In this document: positions 9,877-17,356 of the stretch, one piece after another
Layout of the letters: each line of letters begins with the position of its first letter
How positions within the stretch are numbered: the stretch's first letter is position 1
From: Methanomassiliicoccales archaeon
Lineage (GTDB): Archaea; Thermoplasmatota; Thermoplasmata; Methanomassiliicoccales; JACIVX01
Assembly: GCA_014361295.1 (NCBI GenBank)
Contig: JACIVX010000001.1
Location: forward strand, 124,001-188,000
Reading direction: 5' to 3'
DNA: 64,000 nucleotides
Program-made: the position numbers and the translations under genes
Notes under the pieces: generated by a model
What the model was told of the DNA's origin: nothing
The model's database searches: none
The model's input: the letters and a program-made list of their open reading frames with translations, nothing else

Positions 9877-10338
9877 TCATTTATTGCAAATCGTTCTCTC
9901 GTTCACAAGGCAATTCTGGCGTCTCTGATGATTCATAGATTCATTCCACGCCATACGCTCCAGGTCCATTATGAAGCTAATGATCTCCCCTCGCCTTTCT
10001 TTAGGCGCTGAGCTGAATATCAAGAATTTGAGAACTTGATTGTAGTCACTATAAAACCTAATAACCTTCGCCAATGTCTTGATCTGGTCAGATCCCTGAT
10101 CAATGATCACGGATGACACTGAATACACGATATTTTTGGTGTTTTCGTAAGAATTCTCGACAATGGCGTTCAATGTGTCGATTTTCTTTATATACGAGGA
10201 CACCAGATTCTTATAGAAATTCCGTTCAAACTCAAGGCTTACAATTTGACCCTTGAGGAACGAGTTCTCTTGTTTGAGTCTCTCATTTTCCTTTTCAACT
10301 TCGGATAATTTAGAAAATATGTTAATCGGGTTGAACAT
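9877..10338 (-). CDS. Coiled-coil protein of unknown function
   Basis: 153 residues from ATG 10338 (MFNPINIFSKLSEVEKENERL), which GAAGGC precedes. The frame is open back to 10485, but that part lies antisense to an oxidoreductase remnant. Residues ~8-40 form a clear heptad-patterned coiled coil rich in K and E. The rest is helical (FERNFYKNLVSSYIKKIDTL, then IRFYSDYNQVLKFLIF). No signal peptide or catalytic motif. It may have inserted beside the broken FAD gene on the other strand. Confidence 0.5.
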   Translation of the reverse strand: MFNPINIFSKLSEVEKENERLKQENSFLKGQIVSLEFERNFYKNLVSSYIKKIDTLNAIVENSYENTKNIVYSVSSVIIDQGSDQIKTLAKVIRFYSDYNQVLKFLIFSSAPKERRGEIISFIMDLERMAWNESMNHQRRQNCLVNERTICNK

Positions 10339-10399
10339 GCCTTCAGCGAAACACCTTAGCCGATCGTTGCCTGTTCTGAATTTGAATTTCGAAACGCTC

Positions 10400-10855
10400 A
10401 TTAAAGACTTAGATGAGGGATATGGAATAGTCATTAATTCTAATGCCGATCCAACTCTGGCGCCAAGGGGCATGACAAGCGTCACGATAATACCGCAAGC
10501 AAACTACTACGACTACCCAGAAAGAGGAACAAAAGAATATACGAAATGGGAGGGGGAGATGGCTGAAGCACTTATATGGAAAGCAGAGAACAGCATACCC
10601 AACCTAAGCAAGCACATAATAGTCCAGGACGCCACGACCCCAAAGACCCTGGAAAGATATATTTCAATGCCTGAGGGAGCCCTATACTCCTTCGAACAAT
10701 CAGTAGGAGTCAAGAGGCCATACTTCAAAACGCCAATTAAGGGATCATATCTGGTCGGCGCGTCAACCTTCCCAGGAGGAGGAATAGAAGCCGCCGTAAT
10801 CTCCGGAATAATATGCGCAAACGACATATGCAACTGGAAAACAAAAGCATCATAG
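10400..10855 (+). pseudogene. C-terminal fragment of a phytoene-desaturase-like FAD oxidoreductase
   Basis: The forward frame reads GYGIVINSNADPTLAPRG, then SVTIIPQANYYDY, TPKTLERYISMPEGALYSFEQSV and ends PGGGIEAAVISGIICANDIC. These are the C-terminal landmarks of CrtI-like NAD(P)/FAD-dependent oxidoreductases: substrate domain, the G-x-Y landmark, and the last FAD-contacting helix PGGGIEAAVISG. Roughly 145 residues remain of about 500. No FAD-binding N-terminus is joined to it; upstream lies the oppositely oriented coiled-coil gene. The frame is open to an ATG at 10253, but that extension is unlike the family. Confidence 0.7.
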
Positions 10856-11054
10856 CAAACAACGATATCCCCAAAGACATGCTACCAGTCGTGATTTTCA
10901 CTGCACCCTCTATTTCTTCTCTTAAGAGACATCAAGGGAACTGAAATGGTTGACAAAGAGTTCAAATTAACATTAATATGGTGCTCTTGAGAAAGAAATA
11001 GTCAATTCTTTAAATGTTAGCCACATAACATTAATGATGAAGTGGGAAGTTAAC

Positions 11055-11222
11055 ATGTATGATATTATTGTTGGAGCTGGACCAACAGGTTTAACAGTGG
11101 CTATTCATTCAGCAATTTTGGCTTGCGCACGCTCGTTTTAGAAGCTTTACAGAAAGCGGGAAGTATGGCAATTCTCTTCTTAATATTTCATTAGAAACTT
11201 TGCTTTCGAACATAGGTGGTTA
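11055..11222 (+). pseudogene. N-terminal fragment of an FAD oxidoreductase, frameshifted
   Basis: ATG 11055 opens MYDIIVGAGPTGLTVAIHSA, a textbook Rossmann FAD/NAD-binding start (GxGxxG). The frame then breaks. In another frame the sequence continues FGLRTLVLEALQKAGS, the expected second strand with its acidic ribose-binding residue, and stops soon after. Only about 55 codons remain. It could be the start of the same gene whose C-terminus lies upstream at 10400-10855, in rearranged order, or a second gene. Confidence 0.65.
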
Positions 11223-11236
11223 AAAAATGGGAATAA

Positions 11237-11914
11237 CTAGTTTTTGCCTCTTTTATGTTTGGTGTAGATTACTGCTATCGCCACTATGGCCATTGCCATT
11301 GCCACTGAGACGCCAATTGAGAGTATTTCTATTGGCAGGCTTGGCATTGAAAACGGGTTTGACGATGATGCTTGCCATATGTTCGTGTTGGTCGCCTTGT
11401 AGGCTAGTGAGGTTGAGCCTTGAGTGAGGCTTACCTCGAGGAGGATTCCTGTTTGTTTGTCCCAGCGGTAAGTGATCTGTCTGTCTTCTGCGGTTTGAGT
11501 TGCATAGACATAGGTTCTGCTTGCTCCAGCATATGTTCCAACCGCTTCCCCGGCGATTGTTACGCTGTCGTTTGTTACTAACTGAATGGTGTCTCCTGTT
11601 ATCGAGTTTGCCGGAATGATTATTTGGAAGGATGCGTTTCCAGAACCGCTTGCAACGTCAATAGTCCACATTGTCATTTGTTCTGTTCCATCGCTCATGT
11701 GCATAGTCATGCTAAAAGATACCGTTGTTCCGGATATGGATGTGCACTCTGCTTTAACCCAGCTAGGCATGTCCGATGGAGGAGCGTTGCCGCTAACAGC
11801 CAGTTCATACTTCATCCACTGGCCAACATTGATGCCTACCTGCGTTTCTGCATGAGCAAAGTTTAGGCAGAGCAGAAGCGCCACGATAATAATTCCAAAG
11901 GCGGTTATCTTCAT
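11237..11914 (-). CDS. Secreted, membrane-anchored protein of unknown function
   Basis: 225 residues from ATG 11914. A signal peptide (MKITAFGIIIVALLLCLNFAHAE) is followed by a beta-rich, Ser/Thr-rich exodomain and a C-terminal membrane helix near residues 195-218 (ILSIGVSVAMAMAIVAIAVIY), then the basic stop-transfer KHKRGKN. The exodomain includes WDKQTGILLEVS, seen in many archaeal surface proteins of unknown role. It starts 15 bases after the stop of the larger surface-protein gene, on the same strand, so the two probably share a transcript and work together at the cell surface. Confidence 0.7.
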   Translation of the reverse strand: MKITAFGIIIVALLLCLNFAHAETQVGINVGQWMKYELAVSGNAPPSDMPSWVKAECTSISGTTVSFSMTMHMSDGTEQMTMWTIDVASGSGNASFQIIIPANSITGDTIQLVTNDSVTIAGEAVGTYAGASRTYVYATQTAEDRQITYRWDKQTGILLEVSLTQGSTSLAYKATNTNIWQASSSNPFSMPSLPIEILSIGVSVAMAMAIVAIAVIYTKHKRGKN

Positions 11915-11929
11915 GCCATTGTCCCCCCA

Positions 11930-13777
11930 TCACCCGCGTTTGACAATTATGGCTGCTATTACGGAAGCCACTGCCACAATCGCTATTGACAGTATCAGCC
12001 ACCAGTAGCTCAATATGCCCGTCAAATCGACGCCGCCAGTACCTCCGCCGCCTCCACCGCTTAAGTGCGTTGTTAACTCGTGGAAGCTGTGGTGGTACTG
12101 CACATAGATTTGGACGTAGCCGCCGACTTGGCTTATCTGAAAGTCTATAGGCTGGTTGTCCAATGTAACTGTGACAGACGAAAGAGAACTAATCATATCG
12201 ACAGGTATGGTTATGTTTGCTACGCCAGTTGTTCCATCCGGACCGCCAACGTTAACCGTTAAAGCCATACTTGTGGAGTTGAAAACAACGCCAAGCACAG
12301 AAGAATTTGTTGAAACATACATTGTCTTGTTAGACCATTGAAGCGTCATACGAATCCACCCTTCAGGCAAAACAGAAACAAAAGCGTTCAAACCAGTCGC
12401 CGCAGCCTCAAGACCATCAGCTACGCCGTCGTCATCGGTATCCGCCATTGTTGGATTTGTTCGGAAAACTTTTACTTCAACACCATCGCTCAACCCATCT
12501 CCGTCACAATCTTCACGCCCATAGTACGTTCCGTAATTGATTTCTTCTAGGTTTGTTAGTCCGTCCCCGTCATAATCCTGGTATATGTCCGTGGGGTCTA
12601 AAGGGTTGAGGAAATTCCCAAGTTTATCATTGAGTTCTTCAGCATCCGATAGACCATCTCCGTCTGTGTCTGGATTAGGCGTTATGGGCTTGCTGAGGTC
12701 TATTAAGTATGGGGCACTCAATGTGGTAGGCGAGAAGATTTTGATATATGTTGCAACTGAAGCGTTAACTGACGACCACGTTAGCCTATATCCGTCGGTG
12801 AGAATGACGCGTTTATCGCTTCCGTCTAGGTTCACGACCATTATGTCGTTGCTAATGGAGTGATACACCACACAGCCACTTTCAGTTATGGTGCCGTTAA
12901 ATTCAGAATAAGTTAGCATTGTTCCGTTGGAGGTCCAACTAATAAACGCGGCGATTCTCCCATTAGAAGTATTTGTGACCTTCGTCGGCGGTTCAGCACC
13001 ATTTATATCCACAACCCATATTTCGCTTCCAGTAGCATAGGCTATTTTGTCATTTAACGGAGAAACCTTCAAACCCGTAATCAGTTCGTCCATCCCTTCA
13101 AGTTCTAAAACCAGCGATTTCTCACCTGTGCTTAATTGATGCTTCCAAATGTAACTTGTATACTCATATTGGCCACTGGTCCAATTATATACGGTCTCGC
13201 AAGAGGTGTAAACCAGTGCACCATCGCTGGTTACATCAATAAGGTAAGGATTTCGTATATCAGTCACTGCCGTACTATTAGGAAATGTTATAAAGGATGG
13301 ACTGGTTCCGTCCAAGTTTACAGAATATATCCTTGGACGCCAATCAGTGTTTGGAATTGTTACATAGAATATTTTTGTTTCGTCTGAAGAAAAGGCAAAA
13401 CTAACGAGTGTGTCCTGTGAAAGGTCATATCCAACGTCAAGGTCAAAGCTGTGCACTAATGAGCCATCTTCCATGTCAATGATCAACGTATTGACCGGTG
13501 TTGCCATGCTTGCGCTCATTTGAACTCTTCCGAAAATCAGCAAATACTTTCCTGAAGGCGACCAAGCAAGGCTCATAGGTTGAATCCAGCCACGGTCAAT
13601 TACAACGTTGCCTCTTTGGTCCTGCCAAACGCTAACAGGCGGCCAATAAATAAGTCTTGGATTAGCCTCTGCGGTAGGCGCAAAAGCGTTTGAAGCAGAA
13701 ACCTGGAATAGACCAAGCATAATTGAGGCCATGAGAACGCCCACTACAGCGACAGAGAAAAACTTAGTCGTTGACAT
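11930..13777 (-). CDS. Secreted beta-propeller protein with calcium-binding TSP3-type repeats and membrane anchor
   Basis: 615 residues from ATG 13777. A signal peptide spans about residues 1-30. Residues ~45-350 are a TolB/WD40-like propeller, with repeats such as LAWSPSGKYLLIFG, FAFSSDETKIFYV and KVSPLNDKIAYATG. Residues ~365-460 hold thrombospondin type 3 calcium loops: DTDGDGLSDAEEL, DYDGDGLTNLEEI, DCDGDGLSDGVEV, DTDDDGVADGLEA. A short beta domain and a glycine linker (GGGGGGTGG) precede the C-terminal membrane helix and KRG. It probably displays a propeller on a Ca-stiffened stalk, for adhesion or polymer binding; the ligand is unknown. Confidence 0.78.
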   Translation of the reverse strand: MSTTKFFSVAVVGVLMASIMLGLFQVSASNAFAPTAEANPRLIYWPPVSVWQDQRGNVVIDRGWIQPMSLAWSPSGKYLLIFGRVQMSASMATPVNTLIIDMEDGSLVHSFDLDVGYDLSQDTLVSFAFSSDETKIFYVTIPNTDWRPRIYSVNLDGTSPSFITFPNSTAVTDIRNPYLIDVTSDGALVYTSCETVYNWTSGQYEYTSYIWKHQLSTGEKSLVLELEGMDELITGLKVSPLNDKIAYATGSEIWVVDINGAEPPTKVTNTSNGRIAAFISWTSNGTMLTYSEFNGTITESGCVVYHSISNDIMVVNLDGSDKRVILTDGYRLTWSSVNASVATYIKIFSPTTLSAPYLIDLSKPITPNPDTDGDGLSDAEELNDKLGNFLNPLDPTDIYQDYDGDGLTNLEEINYGTYYGREDCDGDGLSDGVEVKVFRTNPTMADTDDDGVADGLEAAATGLNAFVSVLPEGWIRMTLQWSNKTMYVSTNSSVLGVVFNSTSMALTVNVGGPDGTTGVANITIPVDMISSLSSVTVTLDNQPIDFQISQVGGYVQIYVQYHHSFHELTTHLSGGGGGGTGGVDLTGILSYWWLILSIAIVAVASVIAAIIVKRG

Positions 13778-13802
13778 GGGTTTCCCTCATGAGTTTTTTA
13801 GT

Positions 13803-13832
13803 GTTTATTATGAAAGCATACTATAAAAAACC
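13803..13832 (-). promoter_or_regulatory. TATA-like promoter for the surface-protein pair
   Basis: Reverse strand reads TTTTTTATAGTATGC about 30-50 bases before ATG 13777. Spacing and composition fit an archaeal promoter. Confidence 0.4.
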
Positions 13833-13887
13833 TATGCGCCTCAGTTTTGTATAACAAATCCTAAAAATTCATCAAAATTCCAGCTAA

Positions 13888-14067
13888 AAATTAAAAGCCA
13901 AAACCAGCACAAAAATTACAGTAACCAAACTCATTGGCTTGCAGTCTAAAAGCTCCAAAAATCTATTTCTGTCAGAAGAACTAACAGACATCCGATTTGA
14001 AATAAGCATAGCCATGCTTAATGAAAACCCCAAGCTGGCTGAGAGGCTTAAAGTCTACTTAAAGTGA
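13888..14067 (+). CDS. Possible very small gene or remnant (at most 59 residues)
   Basis: An open frame ends ELTDIRFEISIAMLNENPKL then AERLKVYLK. The amphipathic, charged C-terminal helix looks coding, and it lies directly upstream of three more small genes on the same strand. There is no ATG, GTG or TTG at a sensible place, apart from TTG 13939 and an internal ATG at 14017, so it may be truncated. Weak call. Confidence 0.3.
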   Translation, partial: KLKAKTSTKITVTKLIGLQSKSSKNLFLSEELTDIRFEISIAMLNENPKLAERLKVYLK

Positions 14068-14107
14068 GAATGCAGGAGGCTCACTCTTTTCTATTTGGGG
14101 TGTTTCT

Positions 14108-14254
14108 GTGCGTAAATGCCCAAAGTGTGGAACGGAGCTTGAAGGGATCTATCCATTAGACCTTAAAACGTTGTGGGTTGACTTTTGGCTCTGCCCAAAA
14201 TGCAAAACTGCCTATGAACCGAAAAAGCTCAAACCCATAGCCCACATGGTATAG
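14108..14254 (+). CDS. 48-residue zinc-ribbon protein
   Basis: GTG 14108 opens VRKCPKCGTELEGIYPL and the protein continues to WLCPKCKTAYEPKKL. Two CPxC knuckles about 26 residues apart form a treble-clef or zinc-ribbon pair. GGGGTG five bases upstream can serve as ribosome binding site. Small proteins like this are common in archaeal viruses and integrated elements, and also as rubredoxin-like or transcription-related factors. Too short for the usual gene finder, but the Cys pattern supports it. Confidence 0.6.
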   Translation: MRKCPKCGTELEGIYPLDLKTLWVDFWLCPKCKTAYEPKKLKPIAHMV

Positions 14255-14279
14255 CCTTTTCTTTCTCCGGCGTGTTTCT

Positions 14280-14528
14280 ATGCCCCTAATCCTATTCGGC
14301 ATAGATATTGACGTTTGGATGTATAGGGCTTGCTTGGTTAACATGGCCTTGTTCAGCCGTCACCCGTACAGTATTATCTGTGCGAACTCGCTTTTGACAG
14401 ATGAAAAATACGCTGGACCATCAAGCCTTCTTTGGGATTATGGAAACCTTTGGGAGCCAGCGGACGTTTCAAAATTCTACATTAAGCCACCGCCAATAAC
14501 CGCTGACAAATTCAATCTTGCAGAGTGA
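14280..14528 (+). CDS. Uncharacterised 82-residue protein
   Basis: ATG 14280 opens MPLILFGIDIDVWMYRACLV. The product is moderately hydrophobic early on, has aromatic residues spread throughout, and ends PPPITADKFNLAE. No known motif. It follows the zinc-ribbon gene by 25 bases, and the leader GTGTTTCTATG repeats the one before that gene (GTGTTTCTGTG), which supports both as real members of one small-gene cassette. Confidence 0.45.
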   Translation: MPLILFGIDIDVWMYRACLVNMALFSRHPYSIICANSLLTDEKYAGPSSLLWDYGNLWEPADVSKFYIKPPPITADKFNLAE

Positions 14529-14578
14529 ATCAAGCTCACACGTAAATAGCCCCCTTCTTTCTGTCAGGGGGTGAAGCT

Positions 14579-14848
14579 ATGGGAACAATCAGGAGCGAGT
14601 ATTCTATTGAGTAATTTTAAGCTGCCCTTCAGAGGTTCGTCCACGAAGTTACCGGCATGATGCAGAGGATAGACGAGATACGCGTCCGATCAGAAAGCAT
14701 TGTTGTCGACTTAGAGTTCAGATACAGCGTCAAAGGCGAGATAATGAAGATCTACGTGTCGTTTTACAAGAGGGATAAGCCAGATTCATGTGGAGAATGG
14801 CTGTCCTTCACAGTCGAGCCCAAAGGCTACGTTGACAGCCCCACATAA
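14579..14848 (+). pseudogene. Small gene with two in-frame stops near its start
   Basis: From ATG 14579 (GGGGG seven bases upstream) the frame reads MGTIRSEYSIE, stop, F, stop, then AALQRFVHEVTG and on through RIDEIRVRSESIVVDLEFRY to GEWLSFTVEPKGY. The two TAA codons six bases apart split an otherwise continuous frame of about 89 codons. Either the gene is inactivated, or a shortened product starts at ATG 14657 (63 residues). The pattern VVDLEFRYS, IYVSFYKRD, WLSFTVEPK suggests a small beta-rich protein. Function unknown. Confidence 0.45.
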
Positions 14849-14903
14849 CCAAAATCCATTATGAAGGCGCAAGCGACAAGGCGTACAGCCTGAAAATCCT
14901 TGC

Positions 14904-15149
14904 ATGGCAAAAAGTCTTCTTGGAATAGATTTACTTGAGGTTAAAGTTGCTAAAGAAAAGGAGTTGGGAAGAAAGCTAACCAAGGATGAAAAAATGGAAC
15001 TTTTTGAAAATGAGCTTAAAAAACTGAGAGAGGGTAAGCATAATCCTCAGAGAATAGTCCATGAAAAAGAGCTTGAAAGTTATTTGGCTGATGGGTTGCA
15101 GTTTGTTAGCGTAATATCTTCACAGAGAACATTGATAATGAAAGGTTAG
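14904..15149 (+). CDS. Uncharacterised 81-residue protein, mobile-element type
   Basis: ATG 14904 opens MAKSLLGIDLLEVKVAKEKE, rich in K/E and helical. The C-terminus HEKELESYLADGLQFVSVIS followed by LIMKG resembles the short beta-hairpin tail that ends a number of archaeal integrase and element-encoded proteins. That likeness is from memory and needs a profile search. It is the last of the small-gene run before the truncated protease gene. Confidence 0.45.
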   Translation: MAKSLLGIDLLEVKVAKEKELGRKLTKDEKMELFENELKKLREGKHNPQRIVHEKELESYLADGLQFVSVISSQRTLIMKG

Positions 15150-15221
15150 TGACAAAAAATAACAATTAATAACATGGTCAAATGGAGGATATATGGAAGT
15201 TCTTCTGGGCATATAGTAAAT

Positions 15222-15756
15222 TTATTCAAAGGAGCCAAGTTTTCGAGGATCCTCGCACTCGGACTTAGCCATTTCAAACTGATCTAATATCGCTTGAGCA
15301 GGAACCGATTGTACTCCAACCTGAGTGGATAGTATCATCTGTGGATCGATGGGACTGATGAACGAATGTTTCCCCATCACTATTCTATCTGATGCACAGG
15401 CTAGCATTGTCGCAGCCGACATCGCCGACTGAGGAATTATAACACGGATATCAGAGAACTTGGTTCTCAGATAGGACACAATAGCTTCAATAGCCTCAGC
15501 TGAGCCACCCGGGCTGTGCAAAATGAGATCTAGTGATGGTCCTCTTAAGACCATGAACCACTTCCATCATGCCTTGGATATCTTCCTCAGATATCGATAG
15601 TAGTTCGGGATCAACCCTTTCCAGTTGGGTCCATCGCGTTGCATAAGGAATCGTCTCTCTTTTTGTATAATCATAGAGTTTGGCCATATATCGCCGTCTA
15701 ACCCTATCAAATGGATTTTCACCATCCCTTCTAAGTTCTTCTAGTATCTCACCCAT
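15222..15756 (-). pseudogene. Serine dehydrogenase proteinase-like (SDH/ClpP-SppA clan) gene, frameshifted and truncated
   Basis: The first part, from ATG 15756, reads MGEILEELRRDGENPFDRVR and goes on to SEEDIQGMMEVVHGL. One extra base near 15547 then moves the reading to RGPSLDLILHSPGGSAEA, VIIPQSAMSAATMLACA and KHSFISPIDPQM, all hallmarks of the SDH family (oxyanion-loop SPGGS and the nucleophile-region SAMSAAT). After the family segment AQAILDQFEMAKSECEDPRK the reading ends at a stop, while relatives continue for about 80-100 more residues. The gene is therefore both frameshifted and missing its C-terminus, ending where the small-gene run begins. Confidence 0.75.
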
Positions 15757-15781
15757 GTGGGCAACTCAATGGCCTCCTCAT

Positions 15782-15979
15782 TCAGCGCTGGCTAGTGTCA
15801 TTGCTGGAATAAACAATCATCCGTGGCTGCAGGGCGCGCATTATCTGTTGGCCTACTAGATAAACCTCATTCAATCTACAATAAACTGCCATCAAGTCTG
15901 CGATCCCTGGTTGGTTCTCAGCCTCACTTATCAACTTCCTCAGCTCCACGTTTAAATCATTTTTTCCCATCTGCATCAT
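15782..15979 (-). CDS. Uncharacterised 65-residue protein upstream of the protease remnant
   Basis: MMQMGKNDLNVELRKLISEA opens a mainly helical product (QPGIADLMAVYCRLNEVYL). It is on the same strand as the broken protease gene and 25 bases upstream of it, so it was probably the first gene of that operon. No family recognised, no clear ribosome binding site, and start uncertain (ATG 15979, 15976 or 15970). Confidence 0.4.
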   Translation of the reverse strand: MMQMGKNDLNVELRKLISEAENQPGIADLMAVYCRLNEVYLVGQQIMRALQPRMIVYSSNDTSQR

Positions 15980-16475
15980 ACTGCAAAAAAGGTTAGAGTG
16001 GTTAATAAGGTCATCGTGCTCTTCGTGTTCTGATTGGATTTAACTAGTTTAATGAAATGAAGATAAGGACGATTTTGAGACTTCTTCGTTACTGTCAGAA
16101 ATATCGATTTCACAATACTCAACAGATTCATGAATTTCATTCAATTATTTTCTGAAAGCACTCAGCATCTATCTCTCATCAGTACTCTTTCAGATTGAAG
16201 GCAGCCAATTGTTCTTCGTGTGGCTATCCCCTTGAAGTCACTTATGAATACATGGCGAAGGAGTTGAACAGAATGTCAGAAAAACCACAAAGACTAAAGA
16301 TGTGAATTTCATTGCATCCTGCCATCCAAAGCGGCACTAGCATTAAGATCTTATATTCAGATTCACTCACACTTGGCTGTCTGGAAGGTTCTTCAACAAA
16401 AAATTGCGGTTGTGGCTAAATTCTAATCCTTGGAGAAATGATTGGTCTCTCAAATTATAATCCAATCCATTCGAA
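15980..16475. other. Intergenic region with a possible short zinc-knuckle remnant
   Basis: No supported gene. A forward frame ending at 16304 reads AANCSSCGYPLEVTYEYMAK and could be the tail of a small zinc-ribbon protein, but no start was found. The rest is AT-rich. Confidence 0.3.
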
Positions 16476-16497
16476 TTTAACCGACTAGTCGGGTTAA
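16476..16497. promoter_or_regulatory. Palindromic operator upstream of the AbiE pair
   Basis: Inverted repeat centred on GACTAGTC with TTAACC and GGGTTAA arms. It lies directly before the TATA-like box, where bound protein would block TBP/TFB. AbiEi antitoxins are known to repress their own operon by binding inverted repeats, so this is the expected site. Seen in sequence; binding is inferred. Confidence 0.6.
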
Positions 16498-16505
16498 TTA
16501 GAAAT

Positions 16506-16517
16506 AAATTATATACT
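16506..16517 (+). promoter_or_regulatory. TATA-like box for abiEi
   Basis: AAATTATATACT, centred about 29 bases before the GTG at 16541, consistent with a leaderless archaeal transcript. Confidence 0.5.
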
Positions 16518-16540
16518 GCTATAAATCATATTGCGTAATT

Positions 16541-17356
16541 GTGAAAAAATTACAACAATTCAATATGAAACATAAGAAAGACGATAATAACATCAATGGA
16601 ACGAGCGTATCCAAGAACGAGTCTTTTCTGTTATCAAAGATCAACGAGAAAGAACTTCTGGTCTTTGGTGTGGGCGAAGCTATTTCGCTAACAGGATGGA
16701 GCAGAGATAGGGTCTGCAACACGCTAGCTTCTCTTGAAAGGAAGGGAATCATCGCTCGGGTCAGACGGAATGCTTACGCACTCTCTAATGATCTACCAAA
16801 AAATATATTCGCCGTTGCGACTGAGGCAATAAAGCCATCTTATATAAGTTTCTGGACTGCCCTCTCATATTACGGATTCACAGAACAACAAGTGATGGTT
16901 GTGCAGCTGGTGTCAACTAGACAATTCAGGCCGTTTTATGCAGCCCCTTTCAGATGCGAGGTGGTGAAATTCAAAATCTCAAAATTCTTCGGTTACAGAA
17001 AGATCGACAGGTTTGTGATTGCTGAAAAGGAGAAGGCTCTGATCGACTCGCTTTCACGCCTTGATCTCTGTGGCGGGCTGAGTGAATATGCAAAATCTCT
17101 GAAGAATGCTTGGCCATCTTTGGACAAAAAGAAGTTTGCTGAGTATTTGATCAAATTTGGCAATAAATCTGTCATATCAAGGATTGGTTTTCTTACTGAG
17201 CATATGGGCCTGTCTTTTCCGGAGGCCGATAGGCTGCTTCCATACAGATCCTCGAGCTTCACAAGCCTTGATCCGAGAGCAACGAGAACGAACTGTTACA
17301 ACAATAAATGGCATATAATCATCAATGCCGAAATCGGAAGAGAGGGATCCGAGTGA
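16541..17356 (+). CDS. abiEi: AbiEi-type antitoxin / transcriptional repressor
   Basis: 271 residues from GTG 16541. Residues ~45-95 form a winged helix: AISLTGWSRDRVCNTLASLE, then KGIIARVRRNAYAL, the typical HTH plus wing of AbiEi. The C-terminal antitoxin domain shows SYISFWTALSYYGFTEQ and VVQLVSTRQ, then the family segment FVIAEKEKALIDSLSR. It represses the operon and counteracts the AbiEii nucleotidyltransferase toxin (type IV toxin-antitoxin, abortive infection). Its stop overlaps the toxin start as GTGA. An in-frame ATG at 16565 is an alternative start. A palindromic operator and TATA box precede it. Confidence 0.8.
   Translation: MKKLQQFNMKHKKDDNNINGTSVSKNESFLLSKINEKELLVFGVGEAISLTGWSRDRVCNTLASLERKGIIARVRRNAYALSNDLPKNIFAVATEAIKPSYISFWTALSYYGFTEQQVMVVQLVSTRQFRPFYAAPFRCEVVKFKISKFFGYRKIDRFVIAEKEKALIDSLSRLDLCGGLSEYAKSLKNAWPSLDKKKFAEYLIKFGNKSVISRIGFLTEHMGLSFPEADRLLPYRSSSFTSLDPRATRTNCYNNKWHIIINAEIGREGSE

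Noticed and set aside
15530-15556. Programmed frameshift in the SDH-type protease gene
   Set aside because: No clear slippery heptamer with downstream structure, and the gene also lacks its C-terminus, so decay explains it better.
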